Assembly: GCA_022495995.1 (NCBI GenBank)
Contig: JAFEMH010001288.1
Span: 124,001-188,000, forward strand
Direction of reading: 5' to 3'
DNA: 64,000 nucleotides
From: Adenophora triphylla var. japonica
Taxonomy: Eukaryota > Streptophyta > Magnoliopsida > Asterales > Campanulaceae
The position numbers and the translations under genes were made by a program. How positions within the stretch are numbered: position 1 is the first letter of the stretch; every line of letters starts with the position of its first letter. Shown here piece after piece: positions 23,032-33,580 of the stretch. The notes beneath the pieces were generated by a model, which saw only the letters and a program-made list of their open reading frames with translations, ran no database searches and was not told the DNA's origin.

Positions 23032-23846
23032 TGTTGGAAATTGGTAACGAAAGTTAAGTTTGACTTAACGTTGACTTAACTTCCTAACGTAATTCGTTAT
23101 TCGTTAACGAAGTAAGTTACAAAATGTATTCTACATTTGTTGTAGATAAGGAAATTCATTTATTGTCTCAAAAACCATTTTCGGGTGAATGATAAATTAA
23201 TGATAAATGATTTGTAACTTAACAAGAGTTAAATAATGGGTCAAAGTTTGATTTGGATTGGTCCCAAAATTGGTTTGGACTTGTTGTGGCTAAAGGGCTG
23301 ATGAGCAGGCTGAAGAAGCTTCTGCACGGCCGTGCAGTGTCTAGGACACGGCCGTGCACCGTGCCTTGCCTTGCCTCTCGACCGTTCGGTACCTTGGACA
23401 CGGCCGTGCAAGTGCTGTTATACCCGAAAAGTTGTGACTTTTCAAGGGAAAAGCCACAAACCCCTTAACTCTCCTTATATACTTCCCCTCCGAATTTCAA
23501 TTCATACATACAGTAAATTGATTCTTCCTACACACATTTGAGATAGATTAACTTAGCCTAATCATTTCATCTTGTTGCATTATTTTTCTTCAAGTCCGAA
23601 AAGTTTCAAATAGTCAATTGTTCGTTAGATTTGTTAATTTGGAGTGCTCCTATTAACAAATAGAAGTCGTTGCATCTCACGAGAAGTTTGTCATCAACCG
23701 TAAGCACCAGTGCGGGACAAATACTTCTTACGAAAATTGTGTTAAACACAAGCCTCGACTACATCAAGTCTGTCTTTACAATTTCTGTCATCTTTCTCGT
23801 TTTCTTAGTTATATTCCTTAAGAAGCCTTTTATAAAAATCCCAACA
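23032..23846 (+). repeat. 3' LTR of copia element
   Basis: An 815 bp intact LTR, TGTTGGAAATTGG...ATCCCAACA, followed by the target duplication GGATC (23847-23851). It contains a perfect palindrome CTGCACGGCCGTGCAG at 23322-23337 and two related half-diverged copies up to about 23412. A CCTTATATAC box lies near 23473. Confidence 0.93.
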
Positions 23847-24009
23847 GGATCTCTGCCGGATCATATTCGCAATGGATTCCAAACTTATACACAATCACAT
23901 CGGTTCTCGTACTCGAAACACTTTTTTCTTAGGTTGTACTTATTGTTACCATATCCTTAGTAACACTCAGTTTACGATCACAACAACAAAGATGGTTTTT
24001 TTCGAAACT

Positions 24010-24280
24010 TTTTCCAACACTTCTATAAATGCCGTTAATTTATAGCGAATGTCACTAAATTACGACACTTTTCATTAAGTGCAGTTAAATTACGGCACTT
24101 TTTATCAAGTGTCGCTAATTTTCGGCACTTTCTAATATGTGCCGCAAAATTTTCGACAATTTTTAATCAGTGTCACTAATTTTTGGTATGTTTTAATTAA
24201 GTGCCGCAAATTTACGACATTTTTTAATAAGTGTCACTAATTTTTGGCACTTTTTAGTAAAGTGTCGCTAACAATAGGAG
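24010..24280. repeat. Degenerate tandem repeats, CACTA-subterminal-like
   Basis: A ~36-40 bp motif alternates AAGTGTCGCTAATTTTCGGC and GTGCCGCAAATTTACGACA for about seven units. Alternating GTGTCGCTAA / GTGCCGC motifs are typical of the subterminal regions of plant CACTA elements, but no CACTA terminus was found nearby. It is best called a remnant. Confidence 0.5.
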
Positions 24281-24867
24281 GATTATTCTTACATTTTCTT
24301 AAATTTTCAATTCAATCATATTTTTCATGTAACTTGTTGTCAGATTATTATTTATATTGGATTTTTTTAAAATAAAAGCTAAAATGAAGAAGGATAATTG
24401 AGAAATGAGTATTTATTTTTGTTGTCCAAATCAAATGAAACTTGTATCAATTTATAGGGAAAAAATGATGAATTTTGGTGAAAAAAAATAAATTTAATTT
24501 ACTAGGTGATAATTCAGCTCAAAGATTTTGGATAAAAAATTAAATTCGAAAATCCAACGGACCAATACCAAGGTGACACTTGGCACAACCAGGAAAAAAA
24601 AGGAAAATTGGACTGCCACACGCGCCAGAAGCAGCCCAATAGGAGTGTGACACGTGTCATAAGCGCCAAAATTTTTTTCTTCATCCGAATGAAATTTTTC
24701 ATTCAACCATTTCAATCACCCCCATTTCATCCCCGTTTCATCCAACTTAAACCCATTTCATCCAACATTTCAACTCATCATTGCTCATAGTCTTATTTGA
24801 GATTGGAGAGTATTTTTTTTTTAGTCAAGCTAGATCTACTATCCAACACCTTTAATTGCACCAATAC
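24281..24867. other. AT-rich spacer
   Basis: Spacer between the CACTA-like repeat and a SINE-like element. It contains the words ACACGTGTCATAAGCGCC and AAAATTTTTTTCTTCATCCG but no gene or complete element that I recognise. Confidence 0.4.
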
Positions 24868-24880
24868 CCAATCCTGAACA

Positions 24881-25378
24881 CCTAAGGCCTTATGGTATGC
24901 TGTGAGGCTTCCCAACCGGGAGGTCCAGTGTTCGATTCCCACTAGAATCAATATGTGGAATTACCTTGGGTTTATTTCAGGAGCCTGAGGAGCCCCCTGG
25001 TGCAACCGAGTGTTAGGAGGCGGCATTAGCTGGGCTTGGCCTCAGCGGCGGGGAGTCGTACCCTTTGCAGGAGCAGCCATTGGTGATGTAAAGGTGTGGG
25101 CCGCTGTAGCAAGGCTATTCGAAAGCGTGGGCCGCTGGAGCTATGGCAGGGCGAAAGCGTGGGCCGCTGGAGAGGCAGTGCAAGAGCGTGGACCGCTGGA
25201 GCAGCCATTGGTGATGTAAGTGCGAGCGTGGGGCCTAGTATAAGGGGTGCTGCTGCTCTAACCATCTCGGGCGAGCCACGAATTTACCTCTGTCAGACTC
25301 TGAGGGGCCAGGGGCTGACAGTCCAGGATTAGTCCAGCATAAGTTGGGAACCTGGATATCAAAAAAAATAAAAATAAA
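24881..25378 (+). mobile_element. SINE-like retroposon with internal minisatellite
   Basis: A 498 bp element flanked by a 13 bp target duplication CCAATCCTGAACA (24868-24880 and 25379-25391). It ends in an A-rich tail. A B-box-like motif GTGTTCGATTCCC at about 24930 points to a tRNA-derived promoter. The middle (about 25100-25210) repeats GCGTGGGCCGCTGGAG in four to five imperfect copies and is far more GC-rich than its surroundings. Long open frames here are by-products of that composition, not genes. Confidence 0.82.
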
Positions 25379-25502
25379 CCAATCCTGAACATTGAAAAAA
25401 AAAAGGTTTCATTTTCTAAGGCCCCTTAGCCCAAACAAAAATTTATATAAACCCACATAATAATGAACTAAAGTCCACATACACCCAATATCCAAATATA
25501 AA

Positions 25503-25781
25503 TCTATAGTATAAATGGCAACTGCCATATACAGTATTATGAATAGTATCAAATTAATTTTTCCCATTTTGCCCCTCAAATTCTGCCAAAGTTCTTTATT
25601 TTCAGTTTTACCCTTAATTTTCAAAATAACTTTTCCCTCCTAAAATTTGAATTCTATAGTATAAATAGTGCCAATAGTTTTTTCTCATTTTATCCTCACT
25701 AAGTTGTCCCTTTCCCATTTTGCCCTCACTTTTAATTAAAAAAATATATAACACGTGTCTTCGGACACTGACTTTTACTAG
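25503..25781 (+). mobile_element. Small non-autonomous Helitron
   Basis: Starts TCTATAGTATAAATGG, preceded by A. Ends in a hairpin (GTGTC-TTCG-GACAC), then TGACTTTTACTAG, followed by T. The 5' TC, 3' hairpin plus CTAG and insertion between A and T are the Helitron hallmarks. A second TCTATAGTATAAAT start at 25653 lies inside it. It shares its termini style with 33170-33374. Confidence 0.75.
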
Positions 25782-27114
25782 TTCCTTATAAATAAACCCA
25801 ACACACATCCCTCTCACATATAAAACCCCTCCCCTCCATATTTCTTTTAATTCACACCTCAATCGACATACACACACGCACTAAATCTGTCTCATGACTC
25901 TCACCTTCGACCATTCTTCGGCTAAATGTCTCGCCTCCGGTCAATTCTCATTGGCAAACTACCCCCTTCCTACTCCCGGTCTCTCTTGATCTGTCCAAAT
26001 CTGCTGATTATTATCGATTTTCGATCAAATATATACCAGATATATCATGGACATGTGTCAGATTTTTCCCGAATATATACCAAACCCAGAAATGGGAAAT
26101 AGTTTATCATGATTTATATATTATGATCTATATTTCAATATCACCTTTGAAAGTTGAATATTCTGATGGCGAACACAAAGATAGTTGCGAATAGGACGAA
26201 CAACACAAACTCCAAGAAATCATGTTGAAACTTTTTATTAATTTTTTTAAAATGTGAAAATTGTGTACTCTTATACCTAAAGGTTAGGGGAGTAAATGGT
26301 GCGGTTTAGAGAGATTTAGAAGTTGAACCATCAATCATCAGTTAAAGAAATCTTATATCGAGCTAAACCATCGAAACTCTCAAACTGAACCAAACCAAAC
26401 CGTTGTATTTTGATTTGATTCAGTCTAAACTATAATATGAATCATCGAGTCAGACCGCGGTTCAAATCACAGTCCACACCACGTTATCATGTTCACTTAA
26501 AAAACTGCAGACTTATACGCGTAAAGAACAACTTAAAAACACAATTACTACGTTGAAGAGTAAATTGAAATTAGTACAACTGTAAGTGTGAATATACTTA
26601 AACTAGTAGCAATTGTTCTCTGCTATATGCACATTCCTCTCAATATTAATCCTTTGACCGAAATGACAAAATGAAGCCAATACATATTCATTGAGGTTGG
26701 GAAATCATGAGGCTTAGTTACACAAATTCATTTAGGTTGGTAAATCATGAACCAACTTGAAACGGTTAGATTTGGAGTTTGGTTTAGTTTTGAAGGGTTT
26801 AATTTCAAACCAAATCGAACCGAATCTTTGCTAATTTTTAAGATCGAGCCAACCACTTATACTTAAAAATCGAACAAAATTGCATAAACTTCGGTTCGAT
26901 TTCAAATTGTTATATTCCCATCTCACATCGAAAATATGTGAAAATTTAATTTGGTTATATTTAAAAGTTTTTGATCTGGCTTGAAAAAAAAAAAAAACAT
27001 AAGGGAGGTCATTAGCAAATGTAAAACATATAGCCAACCACAATCCTGAGCGAGGGCAAATGGAGTAAAATCTAGGGTTTACAGCAAAGTTACAAGGGGG
27101 ATTTACCATATAAT
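25782..27114. other. Intergenic with a degenerate hAT-like element
   Basis: No gene recognised. About 26287-26920 is rich in CAAACCAAACCG / CGGTTTGG words on both strands, and its ends are weakly inverted (GGGGAGTAAATGG against GATGGGAATATAAC). That is the pattern of plant non-autonomous hAT elements such as the clearer one at 43557-44165. No target duplication was found, so the call is tentative. Confidence 0.4.
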
Positions 27115-28204
27115 CAGGGCCGCCCCTGAGATTTTGAGGCCCCGATGCAAACAAAGAAAATGGGCCTTTTTTTAATATTGAATTTCACTTCTACAATAAA
27201 AATAAAAATTAGTACTAACCATAATTTGAAGTCCTTTCTTCACTTAAATTGTGTCATTCTTCTAACATTTTTTGAAGCAAAATCTTCAATAAGATCTTCG
27301 TAGTCAATTTTCTCTAAAAGCTCGTTCTCAATTGCGATCATAGCTAATCCATTGAGTCTCTCTTTAGTCATTGTGGAACACATCCATAAGCAAATTTTCA
27401 CATGCTGCTATAAATTAAAACCTACCAACACTAACAATCAATTCATTCTAATTCAAAGTCAAAGTCAAAGTGTCCATATCCACGGCAGACACTTACTTGC
27501 AGCCATACATTCTAACCTAAAAGCACTTCTAACCTAAAAAGACTAATAAATTCACAAGAGACTGAATCGAAAGAAAAGTAGATAAATCAACACCAAAAAC
27601 AAGGTAATTCTTCATCAACCAAATTACAAACTGAAGAAATTAACTACAAACAAAAATTAAAATCAACAGAACCCAAGTAATTTACAACGTACCTTATAAA
27701 ATCTTTATATAAGAGTACAATTATCATGAAACGCCATCAGTTTTTCATCTAAAAAAAATGAATCTTTCGAAACCCTAATAAGCGAAATCGAACGGAACAA
27801 AATCATACCTGACGGCAGTAGTCTCTGTGAGCGAAGGAATCAACCTGAATTTCGTAGATCGAGCCTGAATTTTGACCTAATCTCGCCGGTTGGAGATGAT
27901 TGAGGATTGAGGAAGAGACGAAGGAAGAAGAAGAGGGCGCCTGCGGACTGCGCCTGGAGACGGGAGAGAGAGAAAGAGAGCGAGAGGGAGACGATTGAGG
28001 AAGACGAAGGCGGAAGGTCCAAGAAAGAAGAAGAGTAGAGGGCGATGGTCTGGAGACGGGAAAGAGAGAAAGAGAGCGAGAGGGAGATGTCATTGTAGTT
28101 CTGCTGGGTGGGCTAATACTAGGTAAAAAAAAAAAAAATTGGGCCCTTCACATTTGGGGGCCCTGTTCAATTGATCACCTTGCTCTCCTCCAAAGGCGGG
28201 CCTG
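27115..28204 (-). mobile_element. hAT element remnant
   Basis: Ends CAGGGCCGCCCCTGAG and (reverse complement) CAGGCCCGCCTTTGGAG form imperfect terminal inverted repeats. They are flanked by 8 bp CATATAAT / CAAATAAT (one mismatch), the hAT duplication length. The element carries the end of a hAT transposase on the minus strand (27240-27383). A low-complexity GA/CT-rich stretch at 27900-28090 is non-coding or 5' UTR-like. Most of the transposase has been deleted. Confidence 0.78.
27240..27383 (-). pseudogene. hAT transposase C-terminal dimerisation-domain fragment
   Basis: The minus strand reads STMTKERLNGLAMIAIENEL, then LLEKIDYEDLIEDFASKNVR, and a stop. This is the C-terminal hAT dimerisation motif found in plant TTF-type/ZMYM-like transposases. 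It is only 47 residues long from the first ATG, with an upstream in-frame stop within about 40 bp, so it is a fragment and not a working gene. Confidence 0.8.
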
Positions 28205-28446
28205 CAAATAATTCCTTATAATTACCAATTTTACCTAATAAGACAAAGAATATTTCATTTAACCATATAATTTCTATCTTGATAACTACACTTTTCTTCT
28301 CATTTTACTAAGTTCACCCCCTCATTTTCCTAAGTCCACCCTCTCTATCAATTTACTTTCTCTCCAACCACCATCACCTTAGGTCACTCGTTCCCATCTT
28401 CTCCAGTCAACAACTTCGACAACTATGAACTCCGGCTACCAACTCC

Positions 28447-29430
28447 GGCAACCAAACAACTGAGAACTTAACTTATCAGTAAGTTCTCAGTTGTCAACTA
28501 AAATACTAAGAATACGATCAACTCCCACGACCTCTCCGACGACCAAACAACTGAGAACTTAACTTATCAGTAAGTTCTCAGCTGTCAACTAAACTACTAA
28601 GAACACGATCAACTCCGACGACCTCCCCAGTGACCACCAACTCCGACAACCCCTCCGGTGAACAAACAGCCGAGAACTTAATTTATCAGTTGTCAATTAA
28701 ACTAATAATAACACGATCAAATACGGCGACCACCAACTCCGGCGACCAAACAACTGAGAACTTTATTTATCAGTAAGTTCTCAGTTGTCAACTAAACTAC
28801 TAAAAACACGATCAACTCCGGTGACCACCAACTCCGGCAACCAAAAACTGAGAACTTAACTTATTAGTAAGTTCTCAGTTGTCAACTAAACTACTAAGAA
28901 CACGATCAACTTCGGCGACCAAACAACTAAGAACTTAGCTTATCAGTAAGTTCTCAGTTTTCAACTAAACTAATAAGAACGCGATCAACTCCGACGACCA
29001 CCAACTCCGGCAACCAAACAACTGAGCACTTAACTTATCAGTAAGTTCTTAGTTGTCAACTAAACTACTAAAAACGGGATCAACTCCGGTGACCACCAAC
29101 TCGATCGACCAAACAACTGAGAACTTATCAGTAAGTTCTCAGTTGTCAACTATACTACTAAGAATACGATTAACTCCGGCGACCACTAATTCTGGCGACC
29201 AACTCCGGCGACCAAGCAACTGAGAACTTATCAGCAAGTTCTAAGTTGTCAACTAAACTACTAAGAACACGATCAACTCCGACGATCACCAACTCCGACG
29301 ACCAAATAACTGAGAACTTAAATTAAGAACACAATCAACTCCGTCAACCACCAACTCCGACGACCAAACAACTGAGAACTTATCAGTAAGGTCTCAGTTG
29401 TCAACTAAAATACTAAGAAAACAATAACAG
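28447..29430. repeat. Hairpin-containing tandem array (~11 units)
   Basis: About eleven imperfect units of roughly 60-120 bp. Each contains ACCAAACAACTGAGAACTTA, a short spacer TCAG, then TAAGTTCTCAGTTGTCAACT, and a CACGATCAACTCCG..GACCACCAACTCCGG section. The first two segments are inverted copies of each other, so almost every unit can fold into an 11-14 bp hairpin. Stem changes occur in both arms in some units. No protein-coding frame runs through it. Confidence 0.93.
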
Positions 29431-30350
29431 TTCACACTCAAGAAAAAAAATTCCCTTTAAAAATAAAGAAATTTTTTAAATAATTATAATGACACATTTT
29501 TGCAATTTTCTGATGGATGAACAATAAAGAAACATCAGTGGGATAGGCTCACTAAAATTATGTCCCGAAAATGCTAAGTGAAAAGGACCGGTAGAGAATT
29601 CAAAGTTTGAACATGTGCAATGGAAGTTGAAAAGAGTTTATAACATAGGGCAACTCTATTTTTAGCCATCCGCCTTCTGCCGTGAAGATGCCTCGAAACC
29701 ACAAATCCCAATTCTACTGGAAACAATAAACTCATTAATATTTACAAGTAAAAATTGTAAATCCTCAAAACTTGTCCCAATAGAACTCTCAACTATCTGC
29801 ACTTATCTGCCATTGCTACCTCCTTCAACCCCCAAGTTTCGGCCGTAATTGAAAGCGGACCAGGATTAGAGTGGAGCTCTCATCCGAGGAGATCAAAATT
29901 CCCCCCCGATTCTGCACCCCTGCACAACGGAGGTCAGAGTGGAGCTCTCATTCGAGGAGATCATAGTTGTGCGGTGAGGTTGGAGAAGTTGAGGGAGAGA
30001 GACGTTGATAGATCTCGCCGGAGTTGTAAATCTCACCGGTATTGTTGATGGCAACGAAGCATGGTGGAGGGGAGGGGTGGCCGAAGGTGTGGAATGGAGC
30101 AGGTGATCAGAGGTGTGGGAGTTTAAGGGTGGCCGGAGGTGTTGGAGTTTAGAGAGAGAAAGTAGAGAGAGGGGGGAGTGTGTGTGTTTTGTGTGTGTGA
30201 AGAGGTGGGTGTTTTATTTAGGGTTACTGACTAAGAGAGATTATAAGGTTAATATATTTTTGGGATATGATTAGTATGTAAGTAAATATGATTTTTTATT
30301 GTTTTAGGATGGAGATTTGGTTAGAGAGAAGGGTTAGGAGGTAATTTTCT
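29431..30350. other. Flank of the hairpin array; no gene
   Basis: About 900 bp with GA/GT-rich low complexity (30140-30200) and repeated GGTGGCCGGAGGTG-type words on the right, echoing CTCCGGC words on the left of the array. Together with 28205-28446 it may be one non-autonomous element, but the ends could not be fixed. Confidence 0.4.
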
Positions 30351-30503
30351 CAAGTTACAAAATTGAAAAGCGAGGGTTTAAGCCAAAATTGGGGAAATCA
30401 ACTACTGAGACACATCACCCTTCAAGTTTCTGATTACCACTGCCGAAGACGGCATCATCTTCATCGTCAGCTCACAAGCCCACTGACCAAAACTGGCCTA
30501 GCG

Positions 30504-33502
30504 ATGGCTCCATTCCTAACATGGCCTCGCTATATAATCCAGAAACTCGAGTATTCCCTCTCCCTCAGCGTCCAGGTTATTCCCCTCTCCCCGCTCCATC
30601 GTTTTCACAGAGACAATCCCCCCCACATGATTGTTTTCCGATTTCTTTTCCATATTTGTTTTTACATATGATTAGACATTTTCATAGATTGTGTGGCTCT
30701 ATGTTGCAGATGGGGTTTTGTTTATTTGTAAGAAATTTACTGTATATATATATTTTTTTAATTTGAATTTTTAGAATGATTTGATCTCTAGCGTTGTTCA
30801 CTTAGTAAAGTAGGTTCAACTTGAAATGTTGAATCTCAAGTCTTGACAAATGAGGACCCTTTCATTATGCTTTTTATTTCTTACATTTGTCAATGATCAT
30901 GCCAGGTATTAGTGGGTTCTGGGATTTCGTTTGTTTGAGTGTGTTCTCACTAGTTTTCGTTTACGGAAACCATTGGAAATTTGAGTGTATTTGCATTGTT
31001 GTCACCCATGAGCCATTATGGTATTATTTAGGAAGTTTAGTTTAGAGACTCATGTTTCTCCAAATTCTCTTAAAATGCAGCTAGCAGCATTTGGCTGTTT
31101 ATTCATTACATTTGTTAACGAGTGCGATAAGGCAGTATTAGTGGGTTTCCGGGATTTTTGTTTATGTGGGGGGTTGACATACGAGTCTCAAACTTCTAGT
31201 ATGCAATAATGCAAGTATATTATACTGATATTCATCCTTACTGAGTTACTGGGGACTGCATTAGGTTTTCATTCTCACCAAGCTCCTCCTTTTCAAGGAG
31301 TTGACTTGTTCTACTTGCTGAACGGTCAGGTCATTAGATGAATAGATATTTGGTTATCCCTCTTTCTCATAAAAACAGGACTGCTTCCTATCCTTCTGTC
31401 TCCGAACAAGAGCCAAATTTATAATTCAAGCTAGAAAATTTCATTTTTATGCATTTTTCCTTTCCAAAGGCACGATGTTACTCTTACATAGTTACTTGTT
31501 ATACAGATAAAAAAGAAGAACTTAGTACAGTTATAAGAAATGTCTTAACATATGTATACTCCCTCCGCCCGTTTGAAGGTTCACTTATTTTCCAAAGGGG
31601 TGTCACATTTAAAGGTTCACATTTCTTAAAATTGAAACGGGACCCATTTATCATACTCACAACAATTATCCATTTACTCCAATTTCTCTCCTACCCAACT
31701 ATATACACTCACAATACAATACCTCTTTCACCTTTTCCCTCAATTTTTGTGCCCAACTCAAATGGTAAACTTTCAAATGGGACGAAGGGGGTATTTAATA
31801 TGGCCTTCAAAGTAGGAATAGTTCATGCCTGATTTACTTATTCATGATGGGTTCTTTATCAACAAGTGTACTACATCTCATAAGTAATTTCTCTGTTGAC
31901 AAGTCAAACCTTTTAATATTGTAGCTCTTGCCTCTTTTGCATGTGTTTTATGTTGTTGCAGTTGATTTTGTAAAAATTGCATGGATAAGTTGGAGAGAGA
32001 TAGACCGATAGATAAAATGTGGGTCCAACGAGAGAGAAATTGCAAACAATACCAATAATCACAACCCAGAAAACAAACTACACATCCAATCAGGGCCTTT
32101 ATATGTTGAAATGGTAGACTATTTCACGCAGGGAGTATATTATGTCGATTCATTGGAGCTTTTAACAGAGAAGGTTACCTATTTGTGTATCAACTTATCC
32201 CATACCTCAGCTCATAACTACTACTTGCTAGCCTTTATGCTTCACACACAAAGAAACATAAATTAAATATCAGATGTTTATTACGCCTTACACATTTTAC
32301 GTTGTATCCCAACTTACTTGTGATAAGGTAGAAAAGTTCATTATAAAACTATGTTAAGCTACCTGTACTTTGGCTTGAGCGAGATATTATAGTTGAATCC
32401 GTAATTTAAACCTATATTAAACTACTTTGGGCATGAATGCACATTAAGCTTGGCTTGAAACATTTAGCTTTGAAATACCATGTTCTGGCCTGCCCTAGTT
32501 AATTACAGGGCGACTTCCTCTAGGGTCCTTCACCCGAGATTTAAACCCAATGTAGGACACATAATTTCAATAGTTCCAAAGACACCCCTCGTTTATTATA
32601 ATTGAATTATAAGACTACTTCGTCTCTTGTAATTGAATTATGCGATTTTTTTTTCCATTTTTCACATTATTAAACTCTAGTAATAAAATCACATATTTAC
32701 AGAAAGCAACAATGGAGTTGCCGGATTTGCTCCGGCGGGACGCCAGAATCGGAGTTTAAAGAGAGAGAACTGTGTAAGATGATGCACAACGGGCTGGCTC
32801 GGCCCGGCCCGCCCCACCCACGTTTATCCCGCCTTTGTAACAGATTTAGCCCAATCTGCTTTCTCATGCCCGCCCCGCCCCGTTTTGCTGATGGCCGGCC
32901 CGCTCTGCTAGCCCGTGTTCCTTTTCAAACGGGCTCAGGCGGATTTTTCCCTTTTTTTGAAATTCCAAAAAATTCAAAAGAAAATGCTAAATATTATGTA
33001 GGGAGTGGGAATTGAACCTGAGACCCGTACATGTCATAGGTTGTAAACCACTGAATCAACGCCTTGTTTGTGTCCATCATCATTTGTAATAATTTTAAAT
33101 TCAATATAGAAAGACTTTTGCAATGTTAACCATTTATTTTGTTTTCATATATATATATATATATATATACTAGCACATGCCCGTGTCCAAGGCCACGTAA
33201 TTTTTTTTTTATATATCACCAAAAAAAAAAAAAAAAGGCATGTATGTCGTACGACATACAAAGTTGGGAGGACAAAACAGGAAAGAAAGTGAATAGTGAG
33301 GGCAAAAGGGTCATTTCCACGAATAAAACTGTTCATTCTACTGTTCAAAACACACCCTTGATTTATACTATAGATATATTAGATCTTATCTGATTGAATA
33401 AAATATGAATATCTACTATTTGAAAGGTTATTCATCATTTATGATTAATTATTTTAAATTGCAGTGGCATCTAGCCACATATTCTGTCTTTAGCCCCAAC
33501 CA

Positions 33503-33580
<78 letters not shown>

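Noticed and set aside
25010..25330. Several overlapping GC-rich open frames as genes
   Set aside because: They exist on both strands only because a GC-rich minisatellite inside a SINE lacks stops; no known domain.
27803..28093. Ser/Pro/Arg-rich 96-residue frame on the minus strand
   Set aside because: Low-complexity translation of a repeated GA-rich segment within a hAT remnant; no domain and a repeated core.
28447..29430. CRISPR-like array of repeats and spacers
   Set aside because: Units are imperfect, variable in length and directly adjacent, with no unique spacers, and the window is plant nuclear DNA.
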